DNA of 64,000 nucleotides. Origin: Mucilaginibacter sp. PPCGB 2223 (lineage in GTDB: Bacteria > Bacteroidota > Bacteroidia > Sphingobacteriales > Sphingobacteriaceae). Where the stretch lies: NCBI RefSeq assembly GCF_001705515.1, contig NZ_MDJS01000002.1, forward strand, positions 186,001-250,000. Direction: 5' to 3'. Made by a program: the position numbers and the translations under genes. Positions 46,752 through 55,229 of this stretch are shown here, piece by piece (position 1 is the stretch's first letter; each line of letters starts with the position of its first letter). The notes beneath the pieces are model-generated. The model had not been told where the DNA came from, made no database searches, and worked only from the letters and a program-made list of their open reading frames with translations.

Positions 46752-47318
46752 TTATGGCTTCACTTCATCTAAAGCTACGTTTAATTGCAGCACATTCACC
46801 TTTTCGGGGCCGAATAATCCCCACAAAGGTTTTTGGGTGTGAGCATCAACCAAAGCCAAAACTTTGTCGACAGCTAAACCACGCACCCTGGCTATCCGCG
46901 CTGCCTGTATCTTAGCGCCTGCGGGCGATAGGTCTGGGTCGAGGCCGCTGCCCGAAGCGGTAACCAGTTCGGCAGGGATATCCGCGCGTTTTACGCCGGG
47001 GTTATGTACCAAAAAAGTGTCGATGCGTTTTTCAACGTCTTTCAGGTAATCGGGGTTGGTCGGGCCCTTGTTCGAACCGGCCGAAGCATCGGCTTTATAA
47101 TCGGCAGCCGAGGGGCGCGAGTTAAAATACTTGTCTTTTGTAAATTTTTGACCCACGTTGGCATAACCAACTACTTTTCCATTCACGGTAACGGCAACGC
47201 CATCGCCACCGCCGGGAGTTAATTTACCTACGGCCGCAACTAATAAAGGATACAGGCCTGCGCATAATACGATCAGCACGATGGTGATCCTGATTGATGG
47301 CAAAAAATATGTTTTCAT
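46752..47318 (-). CDS. kdpC: K+-transporting ATPase subunit C
   Basis: The 188-residue subunit that stabilises ATP binding to KdpB in the KdpFABC potassium pump. One N-terminal membrane helix (ITIVLIVLCAGLYPLLVAAVG) anchors a periplasmic domain. Family signatures are YFNSRPSAADYKADASAGSN, ELVTASGSGLDPDLSPAGA, IQAARIARVRG and VDAHTQKPLWGLFGPEKVNVLQLN, all intact. It follows kdpB after a 102-base gap filled by a hairpin repeat. Confidence 0.97.
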   Translation of the reverse strand: MKTYFLPSIRITIVLIVLCAGLYPLLVAAVGKLTPGGGDGVAVTVNGKVVGYANVGQKFTKDKYFNSRPSAADYKADASAGSNKGPTNPDYLKDVEKRIDTFLVHNPGVKRADIPAELVTASGSGLDPDLSPAGAKIQAARIARVRGLAVDKVLALVDAHTQKPLWGLFGPEKVNVLQLNVALDEVKP

Positions 47319-47331
47319 TTTTCGAGTATTG

Positions 47332-47416
47332 AGTATTGCGATATGCGTATTGAGATTTTCTGTAATTATGTAGAGTTTGCTTTGGTCGCAATACGCAATA
47401 CGCCCATCGCAATACT
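47332..47416. repeat. Hairpin repeat, family C, between kdpB and kdpC
   Basis: A 21-base left arm (47332-47352, beginning AGTATTGCGAT and ending GCGTATTG) matches the reverse complement of the right arm (47396-47416) at 19 of 21 positions. The loop is about 43 bases. Extra partial copies of GTATTG flank both arms. The right arm ends four bases from the kdpB stop codon. The sequence differs from families A and B. Confidence 0.8.
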
Positions 47417-47420
47417 ATTC

Positions 47421-49448
47421 CTATATCAGTATTCCGACCAACATATCGATCAGCTTAATGCCGATGAATGGAATCACTACCCCGCCAAAGCCATAAATAA
47501 ACAGGTTGCGGCGTAACAGCGCACTGGCACCTATCGGTTTGTATTCCACACCGCGTAAGGCCAGCGGGATAAGCAATGGGATGATGATGGCGTTGAAAAT
47601 CACCGCTGATAAGATAGCCGATTCGGGACTATGTAGCTTCATAATGTTAAGTGCTCCCAATGCTGGTATCGATACCATGAACAGGGCCGGAACGATGGCG
47701 AAATACTTAGCCACGTCGTTAGCGATAGAGAAGGTTGTTAATGTGCCGCGGGTCATCAATAACTGCTTCCCTATCTCCACGATCTCGATCAGCTTGGTCG
47801 GGTCGTTATCCAGGTCAACCATATTGCCGGCTTCCTTGGCAGCTTGTGTACCACTGTTCATGGCCACACCCACATCGGCCTGGGCCAATGCCGGAGCATC
47901 GTTTGTACCGTCGCCCATCATGGCAACCAGTTTACCGCCTTGTTGCTCTTTCTTGATGTAGTTCATTTTATCCTCGGGTTTTGCTTCTGCAATAAAATCG
48001 TCCACACCAGCCTTTTCGGCGATGAAACGGGCAGTTAGAGGGTTATCACCTGTAACCATAACTGTTTTTACACCCATTTTACGCAGGCGCTCAAAACGTT
48101 CGGCTATGCCGGGTTTAATGATATCCTGTAACTCAATTACACCAAGGATCTGCTCGTTCTCCGATACTACCAGCGGTGTACCGCCATTCGAAGCTATCTT
48201 TTTAACTTCTGCTTCTACATCGGCAGGGAATAAATGACCTGCTTTGGTGGCTGTGTTACGGATCGAATCGAAAGCTCCTTTACGGATACGTAAGCCATCC
48301 GGGGTATCCAAACCGCTGGCCCTTGTTTCGGCTGTAAATTTGATGAACACCGAGCCTTCGGGTACTTTTAGCGATACCATTGGGTTAATGGCCTGTGCAA
48401 GCTCAATAATGGATTTTCCTTCGGGTGTTTCGTCCGCAAGCGAACCTAAAACACACGTGCTGATAAAGAACTGCACATCAACACCGTCGGCGGGATGAAA
48501 GTGGGTTGCTTTACGGTTACCAATGGTAATGGTGCCTGTTTTATCCAACAATAAGGTATCCAAGTCGCCCGCGGTTTCAACAGCTTTACCCGATTTGGTA
48601 ATTACGTTTGCACGCAGCGCCCTGTCCATCCCCGCAATACCGATGGCCGATAATAAGCCACCGATAGTTGTAGGGATCAAACAAACGAACAAGGAGATGA
48701 AGGCGGCTATTGTGATAGGTGTATTGGCATAGGCCGCAAAGGGTTGCAGTGTAACACAAACAATCACAAATATGAGCGTAAAGCCGGCCAGCAAAATGGT
48801 CAATGCAATCTCGTTAGGTGTTTTTTGGCGCGAAGCACCTTCAACCAGTGCGATCATCTTATCCAGAAAGCTTTCGCCGGGTTGGGTGGTCACCATTACT
48901 TTTATCCTGTCGGACAATACTTTGGTGCCGCCTGTTACCGATGATTTATCGCCGCCCGACTCGCGGATAACCGGTGCAGATTCGCCCGTAATGGCCGATT
49001 CGTCAATTGTGGCGATGCCTTCGATGATCTCACCATCAGTCGGGATGTTATCGCCTGCTTCGCAGATGAAGATGTCTCCTTTTTTTAGGTGCGACGACAT
49101 TACACGGGTTTCTTTACCGTTAACCAGCAAACGCGCAGGTGTTTCTTCGCGGGTTTTACGTAAACTTTCGGCCTGTGCCTTGCCACGCGCTTCGGCAATT
49201 GCTTCGGCAAAGTTGGCGAACAGTACGGTAAGCAAAAGGATAATAAATACCGTAAGGTTATAGCCAAAGCTGCCCTGGCCTTTGTTGGCAAATGAGTAGA
49301 TGCTCACGATCAGCATCACCACGGTGCCAATTTCAACGGTAAACATCACCGGGTTTTTGATCAGTACGCGAGGGTTAAGTTTAACGAACGATTGTTTTAG
49401 TGCGTCGTTCACCTGCTCGGCCTGGAATAGTGTATTTTGAGTTTTCAT
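47421..49448 (-). CDS. kdpB: K+-transporting ATPase subunit B (P-type ATPase)
   Basis: The catalytic subunit that hydrolyses ATP to drive K+ uptake. The start is taken at 49448 (MKTQNTLFQ), giving 675 residues, the usual size; the ATG at 49493 would add an atypical 15-residue leader. P-type motifs are all present: the phosphorylation site [10 protein letters not shown], the actuator TGES in [10 protein letters not shown], the hinge [21 protein letters not shown], and [20 protein letters not shown]. The membrane helices match KdpB. It follows kdpA with an 82-base gap. Confidence 0.97.
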   Translation of the reverse strand: MKTQNTLFQAEQVNDALKQSFVKLNPRVLIKNPVMFTVEIGTVVMLIVSIYSFANKGQGSFGYNLTVFIILLLTVLFANFAEAIAEARGKAQAESLRKTREETPARLLVNGKETRVMSSHLKKGDIFICEAGDNIPTDGEIIEGIATIDESAITGESAPVIRESGGDKSSVTGGTKVLSDRIKVMVTTQPGESFLDKMIALVEGASRQKTPNEIALTILLAGFTLIFVIVCVTLQPFAAYANTPITIAAFISLFVCLIPTTIGGLLSAIGIAGMDRALRANVITKSGKAVETAGDLDTLLLDKTGTITIGNRKATHFHPADGVDVQFFISTCVLGSLADETPEGKSIIELAQAINPMVSLKVPEGSVFIKFTAETRASGLDTPDGLRIRKGAFDSIRNTATKAGHLFPADVEAEVKKIASNGGTPLVVSENEQILGVIELQDIIKPGIAERFERLRKMGVKTVMVTGDNPLTARFIAEKAGVDDFIAEAKPEDKMNYIKKEQQGGKLVAMMGDGTNDAPALAQADVGVAMNSGTQAAKEAGNMVDLDNDPTKLIEIVEIGKQLLMTRGTLTTFSIANDVAKYFAIVPALFMVSIPALGALNIMKLHSPESAILSAVIFNAIIIPLLIPLALRGVEYKPIGASALLRRNLFIYGFGGVVIPFIGIKLIDMLVGILI

Positions 49449-49530
49449 TACTATAATTTGTTTTTTAACGGCAATGAAGCTATCATGGGCCATGTTTATT
49501 TAATTATTGAAGCTCATGATGGTCTTATGA

Positions 49531-51246
49531 TTATTTAAAAGAAAAATGTTCAGCAATCGGACCTAAGGCAAGCGACGGGAAGAATGACAACGCGGCGATG
49601 ATAATGATAACCGCGAAGATCATGACACCAAAGGTACCTGTATCCGTTTTTAATGTTCCGGCACTTTCGGGAACGAATTTTTTGTTGGCCAGTATACCTG
49701 CAATAGCTACAGGGCCGATGATCGGTAAAAACCTGCTGATGATCATAACCAGGCCTGCAGATACGTTCCAGAAAATAGAGTTATCGCCCAGCCCCTCATA
49801 ACCCGAGCCATTATTGGCCGAGCTTGATGTAAACTGGTACAGCATTTCCGAAAAACCATGAAAGCTTGGGTTATTTAACCACGCCGATGGTTTTTCGGCC
49901 CAGTTGATATTAGGGAAATGTACTAATACGTAGGATGCTATCGCGGTGCTCACCAATATCATAAAAGGGTGCAGCAGGGCTACCAGCGAAGCTATCTTCA
50001 TTTCGCGGGCCTCGATCTTCCGCCCCATAAACTCGGGTGTGCGCCCTACCATCAACCCCGATATAAACACCGCGATGATGATGAAGATGTAGAAGTTTAA
50101 GTAGCCAACACCAACGCCGCCGTAAAAAGCGTTGATCATCATATCAAACATCTGGGCTATGCCCGATACCGGCATCATGCTATCGTGCATAGCATTTACC
50201 GAACCGTTTGAGGTAACAGTGGTACATACGCCCCAGTAAGCCGAGGCAGCCGCGCCGAACCGCACCTCTTTACCTTCCATCGAGCCGCCCGGCTGGCTGA
50301 TGCCCAGGTGAGCAATGGCGGGGTTGCCGCCAACTTCGGCATTGATGGACGGAAAAACAGCGATCATAAAACCGAGCGTCATGACACCGAATATTACCCA
50401 GGCCAGTTTCTTTTTGTCCAGATAAAAGCCCAGTGCAAATACCAGCGCTATCGGGATCAGGATGATACTGATGTTTTCGACAATGTTGGTCAGGTAATTA
50501 GGGTTTTCGAGCGGGTGCGCTGAGTTGGCACCATACCAGCCGCCGCCATTGGTGCCGACTTGTTTAATAGCGATCATGCCAGCTGCCGGCCCGCGCGAAA
50601 CATGCACCGTATCGCCCTGCATGCTGATATAAGTATCCTTACCCTTATAGCTGGTTGGTGTACCGTTAAAAGCCAAAATTATGGCTACAACAAAGCTTAT
50701 CGGTAATAATATGCGGGTGATGGATTTTACGAAGAAATCCCAAAAATTACCCAGTTTATCGGTAACCTTATCTTTCATGGCTTTAAATACCACCATCATG
50801 GCTGCAATACCGGTTGCGGCGCTTACAAAGTGCAAAAAGGTGAATACAAATAATTGGGTATAATAGGTAGCTCCGCTTTCGCCCGAGTAATCCTGCAGGT
50901 TGGTATTGGTGATAAAGCTGATAGCCGTGTTAAAGGCCAGGTCGGGCGTTTGGCCTGGGTTACCGTCGGGATTTAAAGGCAAATGGTTTTGGAACATCAG
51001 GCAAAAAAATGCATAGAATAACCAAAGCACATTGATGGATAGCAGCGCAATCAAATGCTGCTTCCAGTTCATTTCTTTTTTGGTGTCAATACCGCTTAGG
51101 CGGAAGATCAGACGCTCAAGCGGCGCAATAAAATCGAACCAGGTTTTCTCGCCTTTAAATACTTTGGCAATGTAGCGGCCAAGCGGAATAGCGAGGGCTA
51201 CAGTAGCCACGTACATAAAGATAGTACCTGCGTATGCTGTATTCAT
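49531..51246 (-). CDS. kdpA: K+-transporting ATPase subunit A (channel-like)
   Basis: The 571-residue membrane subunit that selects and binds K+. Family signatures are AFNTAISFITNTNLQDYSGE (a pore-loop filter region), GTNGGGWYGANSAHPLENP (a second filter), VGRTPEFMGRKIE and SSANNGSGYEGLGDNS. About ten hydrophobic helices are visible. Filter glycines are in place, so the subunit should be functional. It starts 25 bases after the kdpF stop. Confidence 0.97.
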   Translation of the reverse strand: MNTAYAGTIFMYVATVALAIPLGRYIAKVFKGEKTWFDFIAPLERLIFRLSGIDTKKEMNWKQHLIALLSINVLWLFYAFFCLMFQNHLPLNPDGNPGQTPDLAFNTAISFITNTNLQDYSGESGATYYTQLFVFTFLHFVSAATGIAAMMVVFKAMKDKVTDKLGNFWDFFVKSITRILLPISFVVAIILAFNGTPTSYKGKDTYISMQGDTVHVSRGPAAGMIAIKQVGTNGGGWYGANSAHPLENPNYLTNIVENISIILIPIALVFALGFYLDKKKLAWVIFGVMTLGFMIAVFPSINAEVGGNPAIAHLGISQPGGSMEGKEVRFGAAASAYWGVCTTVTSNGSVNAMHDSMMPVSGIAQMFDMMINAFYGGVGVGYLNFYIFIIIAVFISGLMVGRTPEFMGRKIEAREMKIASLVALLHPFMILVSTAIASYVLVHFPNINWAEKPSAWLNNPSFHGFSEMLYQFTSSSANNGSGYEGLGDNSIFWNVSAGLVMIISRFLPIIGPVAIAGILANKKFVPESAGTLKTDTGTFGVMIFAVIIIIAALSFFPSLALGPIAEHFSFK

Positions 51247-51271
51247 GGTGTTTTAATTTTTTGAAGGGTTG

Positions 51272-51349
51272 TTAAAATTTTTCGGGTTTTAAAAGCACGT
51301 AGACCATGTAGAAGAACACTGCTACGGCTACGATGAATAATGCGATCAT
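51272..51349 (-). CDS. kdpF: K+-transporting ATPase small subunit F
   Basis: A 25-codon gene from ATG at 51349 to TAA at 51272. The product is a single membrane helix (MIALFIVAVAVFFYMVYVL) ending in LKPEKF, which matches the KdpF pattern of a hydrophobic helix followed by a short polar end. E. coli KdpF is 29 residues. It stabilises the KdpABC complex. It directly precedes kdpA and follows a 30-residue membrane ORF after five bases. Confidence 0.9.
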   Translation of the reverse strand: MIALFIVAVAVFFYMVYVLLKPEKF

Positions 51350-51354
51350 AGCGG

Positions 51355-51447
51355 TTAGATTTTTTCGAAGTAGTTAACGGATCTGAAGAATAGCCAGAAA
51401 ATGACTATAAACAGTAATAAGTAAATGAGGATTTGTGTGATGTCCAT
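51355..51447 (-). CDS. Tiny membrane ORF upstream of kdpF (30 residues)
   Basis: ATG at 51447 to TAA at 51355. The product is almost all helix, beginning MDITQILIYLLLFIVIF and ending SVNYFEKI. It lies five bases from kdpF and 25 bases from another tiny ORF upstream. Its position within a tight chain and its clean single-helix composition argue that it is real. It could be an extra KdpF-like subunit or a regulator of the pump. The family is not known to me. Confidence 0.6.
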   Translation of the reverse strand: MDITQILIYLLLFIVIFWLFFRSVNYFEKI

Positions 51448-51472
51448 ATGGATAGGGTTTTATGTTCCTGAC

Positions 51473-51592
51473 CTAAGCGATGAGCATTTTTACCTTGAGA
51501 TATATCATATAAAGTATTGCCAGCATAAAAAGCCATGCCAATACGATGGCGACCCTCTCTTTAGTGGTGTATTTAAGGTTTTGCTCTTTCAT
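51473..51592 (-). CDS. Tiny membrane ORF, first gene of the kdp operon (39 residues)
   Basis: ATG at 51592 to TAG at 51473. It has a basic N-terminus (MKEQNLKYTTKERVA) followed by one membrane helix (IVLAWLFMLAILYMIYL) and a short tail (KVKMLIA). Its start lies about 14 bases downstream of the transcription start expected from the sigma54-like promoter at 51618-51632, which makes it the natural first gene. The function is unknown. Confidence 0.6.
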   Translation of the reverse strand: MKEQNLKYTTKERVAIVLAWLFMLAILYMIYLKVKMLIA

Positions 51593-51617
51593 TGTTGTTA
51601 TTTTGATAAAGGCCTCA

Positions 51618-51632
51618 CCAATGAAAATGCCA
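51618..51632 (-). promoter_or_regulatory. Sigma54-like -24/-12 promoter for the kdp operon
   Basis: On the minus strand the sequence reads TGGCATT-TTCA-TTGG. The consensus is TGGCACG-N4-TTGC. The GG of -24 and the TTG of -12 are in the right spacing; the final C of -12 is a G here. It sits just before the first kdp ORF (start at 51592). The operon's own regulator has the sigma54-binding GAFTGA loop, which makes a sigma54 promoter expected. Confidence 0.55.
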
Positions 51633-51693
51633 ATAGCGGCAGGAGTTATAAAATTATTTGATTATCAATAATTTAAAGTGATTTTGAACCGTG

Positions 51694-51719
51694 TTTGATA
51701 TGATCTAAATCATATCAAA
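51694..51719. promoter_or_regulatory. Palindromic operator upstream of the kdp operon
   Basis: A perfect 11-bp inverted repeat, TTTGATATGAT and ATCATATCAAA, with the centre CTAA. It lies 62-101 bases upstream of the sigma54-like promoter, the normal place for an NtrC-type enhancer. Related half-sites (TTGATTATCAA at 51658-51668 and ATCAAAA nearby) occur around it. It also lies about 85 bases before the divergent regulator gene, so a role in that gene cannot be excluded. Confidence 0.6.
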
Positions 51720-51781
51720 ATGATAAGGTTTGTTGATATTGATAGGTTAGGATGAAAAATTTATCCAATGCGATAACTCAT

Positions 51782-51789
51782 TATATTTG
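51782..51789 (+). promoter_or_regulatory. Candidate -7 element for the metal two-component operon
   Basis: TATATTTG matches TAnnTTTG exactly, with TTTA 18 bases upstream in place of the -33 TTTG. It gives a very short leader before the ATG at 51803, which supports that ATG over the one at 51752, because the latter lies upstream of the hexamer. Confidence 0.45.
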
Positions 51790-51802
51790 TTTGCACCAAC
51801 TT

Positions 51803-52483
51803 ATGGCACATATCTTACTCATCGAAGACGAACAACGGGTAGCAGCTTTTATCGAAAAGGCGCTCGAAGAGAATAATTACCAGGTTGATGTAAGCCGCGA
51901 TGGCGCCGAGGCGGTGAAGCAGTTCCCGGCCAGGGTGTACGACCTGGTCATCCTCGATGTATTGCTGCCGCATGTAAACGGTGTTGACGTATGCAGGTAC
52001 ATCCGCCAAAAAGATAAAAATATACCGATACTCATGCTCACCGCCCTCAGCGGTATCGACGATAAGGTAAAAGGCCTTAACACCGGTGCCGACGACTATA
52101 TGGTAAAGCCTTTTCATGTTAAAGAATTACTGGCGCGGATAGAGGCTCTGCTCAGACGGAAAAGAAAAGATGATGCCGATAATATGATTACGATCGGCGA
52201 TATCACTTTAAATACCAATAACAATACTACCGAACGGGCGGGGAAAAAAATAAGTCTCACCACCAAAGAGTTTGCCCTGCTGGAGTTGCTGATGCGTAAT
52301 GCCGATAAGATACTATCGCGGCAGGTGATAGCTAAAACGGTTTGGGGTATTGAGTTTGATACGGGTACCAACGTAGTCGACGTTTATGTTAACTATCTGC
52401 GCAATAAGCTGGAGAAAGGTTTCGACAGTAAATATATTCATACGGTGATAGGTAAAGGGTATATCTTTAAAACAGAGCTTTAA
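51803..52483 (+). CDS. OmpR-family response regulator of the metal-efflux module
   Basis: A 226-residue regulator. The start at 51803 (MAHILLIEDEQ) places the receiver domain normally; the frame from 51752 adds 17 residues and lies partly upstream of the probable promoter. The receiver domain has IEDEQRV, the phospho-acceptor in YDLVILDVLLP, LTALSG and the lysine in YMVKPFHVKELL. The C-terminal winged helix has LTTKEFALLELLMRNADKILSR and TNVVDVYVNYLRNKL. It is followed after one base by its kinase and then by czcCBA, so it most likely controls metal efflux in the way of CusR/CzcR. Its probable operator is the 11-bp repeat at 53853-53874. Confidence 0.93.
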   Translation: MAHILLIEDEQRVAAFIEKALEENNYQVDVSRDGAEAVKQFPARVYDLVILDVLLPHVNGVDVCRYIRQKDKNIPILMLTALSGIDDKVKGLNTGADDYMVKPFHVKELLARIEALLRRKRKDDADNMITIGDITLNTNNNTTERAGKKISLTTKEFALLELLMRNADKILSRQVIAKTVWGIEFDTGTNVVDVYVNYLRNKLEKGFDSKYIHTVIGKGYIFKTEL

Positions 52484-52484
52484 C

Positions 52485-53849
52485 GTGAAGATCAAGAACC
52501 GCCTTTCGTTGTATTTCAGTCTGATAGGCTCTGGCGTATTGCTTGTTGTGCTGACTTCTATTTACCTCTCGTTTCACTCTTTCATCAAGGATGATTTTTA
52601 TAATCATCTGAAAGATCGCGCCAACGTAGCGGCACAGCTTTACCTGGAAGCCGATGAGATTACGGCCGACTCGCTGAACCGCGTTCGCGAGCGCTATCTG
52701 AAAAGCCTTCCGTCCGAAGTGATCCGCCTGTACGACAGCCGGAACGCCGCTGCCTTTATCCATGATGAAGAAGGCCATTGGGACAGCAAGACGATAGAAA
52801 CTGTAAGGCGGCGCGGTTACCTGGAATATACCGATGGCGAAAACCAGGTTGTCGGGATTTACTACAAAGATAATCAGGGTAATTTTGTGATCCTGGTTTC
52901 GGCTCTCGATACCGATGGCCTGCGCCGTTTGGACCGGATGCTGCAGATCATCCTGGTTGTGTTTTTTATAGTCGGAGCCCTGTTGTATTTTGTTAGCAGG
53001 ATATTCGCCACACAGGCGCTCTCACCGCTAAACGACCTGGTGAAGCAAATGCAACGTATTAAATCATCGCATTTGAATGTGCGGGTTAACGAGGGCAACA
53101 ACCGGGATGAAATAACCGAACTGGCCCGCAATTTTAACCGCCTGCTTGCGCACCTGGAAAGCGATTTTGAACTACAGAAAACCTATGTCACCAATGCTTC
53201 GCACGAATTGCGCACACCTGTAACCAGCATTATCGGCGAAGTAGAACTGGCCCTGAGCAAAGAGCGCAGTAAAGAAGAAACCGAAAGGACGCTGCAACTG
53301 GTGCTCGAAGAATCTGAGCGGTTGATGGATACCATCTCCGGCCTGATGGAACTGGCGCAGGTGGATGTGGATTATAACAGCGCAGCTTTAACTCCGGTAC
53401 GTATGGACGAATTATTGTGGGAAATACACGACATCTGGAACAGCAAGCTGGGCGCAGGTATGCTGAAAGTGAACATCGAACGCCTGCCCGAAAACGAAAC
53501 CCTGCTTACCGTGCCCGCCAACCGGCAACTCATGTTCATTGCCTTGAATAACCTGGTGAGCAACGCTTTTAAATTTTCAGGGCAAAAGCAGGTTGTCTGC
53601 GATTTGTACGCTGATGAGAACCTCATCCGTATCCGCGTGGCCGACCAGGGTATCGGTATCCCGGCCGAAGATATCGGCAAGGTAACCGCGTCATTCTACC
53701 GCAGCCCTAACGCGCGCAATTTTGCTGGCAACGGGATCGGCTTATTCGTTACACAGAAGATCATCCAATTGTTTAACGGTACCCTTTCTATCCAGTCTAC
53801 CGAAGGCGTTGGCACCACCATCACCACAGAGTTTTTACACAACATTTAA
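52485..53849 (+). CDS. Sensor histidine kinase of the metal-efflux module
   Basis: A 454-residue inner-membrane kinase starting with GTG, one base after the regulator's stop, so translation is coupled. Two membrane helices (about 10-30 and 155-178) flank a periplasmic sensor domain of about 125 residues. Then come a HAMP linker (LSPLNDLVKQMQRI), a HisKA domain with the phospho-acceptor in TNASHELRTPVTSIIGEVELALS, and an ATPase domain (NNLVSNAFKFSGQK, DQGIGIP, GNGIGLFVTQKII). The layout matches CusS/CzcS-type heavy-metal sensors. No histidine-rich metal loop is obvious in the sensor domain, so the metal sensed cannot be named. Confidence 0.92.
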   Translation: MKIKNRLSLYFSLIGSGVLLVVLTSIYLSFHSFIKDDFYNHLKDRANVAAQLYLEADEITADSLNRVRERYLKSLPSEVIRLYDSRNAAAFIHDEEGHWDSKTIETVRRRGYLEYTDGENQVVGIYYKDNQGNFVILVSALDTDGLRRLDRMLQIILVVFFIVGALLYFVSRIFATQALSPLNDLVKQMQRIKSSHLNVRVNEGNNRDEITELARNFNRLLAHLESDFELQKTYVTNASHELRTPVTSIIGEVELALSKERSKEETERTLQLVLEESERLMDTISGLMELAQVDVDYNSAALTPVRMDELLWEIHDIWNSKLGAGMLKVNIERLPENETLLTVPANRQLMFIALNNLVSNAFKFSGQKQVVCDLYADENLIRIRVADQGIGIPAEDIGKVTASFYRSPNARNFAGNGIGLFVTQKIIQLFNGTLSIQSTEGVGTTITTEFLHNI

Positions 53850-53852
53850 AAA

Positions 53853-53874
53853 TTCTAATCCCGTTCTAATCTCG
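53853..53874 (+). promoter_or_regulatory. Tandem 11-bp repeat, candidate operator for czcCBA
   Basis: TTCTAATCCCG is followed at once by TTCTAATCTCG, a direct repeat with one mismatch and an 11-base period. OmpR-family regulators bind tandem repeats of this period on one face of the helix. It lies 17 bases upstream of the -7 hexamer at 53892, where an activator would replace the missing -33 element. Confidence 0.6.
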
Positions 53875-53891
53875 CGCCTTAAACCGCCATT

Positions 53892-53899
53892 TAATTTTG
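53892..53899 (+). promoter_or_regulatory. Candidate -7 element for czcCBA
   Basis: TAATTTTG matches TAnnTTTG exactly, 24 bases before the czcC ATG at 53924. No -33 TTTG is visible at the proper spacing; the direct-repeat operator occupies that position. Confidence 0.5.
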
Positions 53900-53923
53900 A
53901 CCATCCAAAATTGAATACATACT

Positions 53924-55195
53924 ATGCGGTTAAAATTTGTGCAGGGGCTTTTACCATTTTTATTGATTATTCCCTTGGGTACGGCTAATGCCCAAACCGA
54001 TACATTACGAATGACTTTCCAGGATGCTGAGAAGCAGTTTCTTCAGAATAACTTCCAGTTGCTCGCTCAAAAATATAATATCGAATCAACCAAAGCACTT
54101 GTAGATCAGGCTAAACTATGGGATAACCCGGTTTTAAGTACGGATCAAAACATCCACGATAGCGGCAGTAATAAGTTTTTTTATCATGATGCTACCCTGG
54201 GGCAGGTTTATGTGCAGTTAAGCCAGGTTTTCACCACTGCAGGCAAACGCGGCAAACAGGTACAGGTAGCTAAAGATAACGTTAAAGTACAGGAGGCCGA
54301 GTTTAACGATCTGATGCGTAACCTGCGTTATAATCTGCAATTAGATTTCAGCCAATTGGCCACGCTAATCGATCAGAACAAGGTCTATCAAAACGAGATC
54401 GAATCGGCCACTAACCTGGTTAATGCCATTCAGAAATCGTACGATGCAGGTAATACCTCGATGAGGGACCTGATCCGCCTGAAAGCCCTGCTGTTCGGCT
54501 TGCAGAACGATATGCTTGAAAACAGCAAACAGATCAACGACCTGCAAACTGAGTTGAAAACCCTCATCCAGGCAAAGGAAACCACTTTCATTGCCCCGCA
54601 GATCAATACCGTACCAAACAAAAACGCTACGCTCGATATCGCCGCACTGATCGAACAGGCCAAAACAAACCGCCCCGATTACCTGTCGAACCAGGCGCAA
54701 CTGGTGTCGGCACAGCATAACCTCGATCTGCAAAAGGCTATGGCCGTGCCCGATGTAACCATCGGTGCATCGTATGATAAGAACAGCAGCTACGCGCAAA
54801 ACTATTATGGTTTGCAGATCGGCCTGCCGCTGCCATTCTTCAACCGCAACCAGGGCAATATCAAATCGGCCAAATACAGCATGATGAGCCAGGAGAACAC
54901 GGTAAAAGATAACGAAGCGCATCTGAAAAACGATGTTGTTGCCGCCATTAACGAATATAAATTGAACCAGCAACTGTTTTCAACGCAGCAACAACAGTTT
55001 AACGATCAGTACGATACACTGTTTAAAAATATGATGAAAAGCTTTAAAGAGCGGCAGATAAGTTTGGTGGAGTTTATCGATTTCTTCGACTCGTATAAAG
55101 ACACCAAACTACAGATGTTTCAGCAGCAATATAACCTGCAAAAAGCCGTAGCCGACCTTGATTTTGCCGTTGGTGCACCCGTAATAAAACCATAA
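53924..55195 (+). CDS. czcC: TolC/CzcC-family outer-membrane efflux protein
   Basis: The outer-membrane channel of a tripartite RND metal pump, 423 residues. The signal peptide ends GTANAQT. The rest is the long-helix repeat structure of TolC-type proteins: a first coiled region (FQDAEKQFLQNNFQLLAQKYNIE), a strand-rich hinge (QLSQVFTTAGKRGKQVQVAK) and the same pattern repeated in the second half (YYGLQIGLPLPFFNRNQGNIKSA). CzcC-type PLPFFNRNQG is typical of the metal branch. It is first of the three pump genes. The specific metal is inferred only from the RND subunit. Confidence 0.92.
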   Translation: MRLKFVQGLLPFLLIIPLGTANAQTDTLRMTFQDAEKQFLQNNFQLLAQKYNIESTKALVDQAKLWDNPVLSTDQNIHDSGSNKFFYHDATLGQVYVQLSQVFTTAGKRGKQVQVAKDNVKVQEAEFNDLMRNLRYNLQLDFSQLATLIDQNKVYQNEIESATNLVNAIQKSYDAGNTSMRDLIRLKALLFGLQNDMLENSKQINDLQTELKTLIQAKETTFIAPQINTVPNKNATLDIAALIEQAKTNRPDYLSNQAQLVSAQHNLDLQKAMAVPDVTIGASYDKNSSYAQNYYGLQIGLPLPFFNRNQGNIKSAKYSMMSQENTVKDNEAHLKNDVVAAINEYKLNQQLFSTQQQQFNDQYDTLFKNMMKSFKERQISLVEFIDFFDSYKDTKLQMFQQQYNLQKAVADLDFAVGAPVIKP

Positions 55196-55229
55196 TATCC
55201 CAAGTACTAACACACGAGAATACACGATA

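Noticed and set aside
54365..54973. 202-codon minus-strand frame in czcC
   Set aside because: Antisense to a recognised outer-membrane efflux gene, with no supporting motif.
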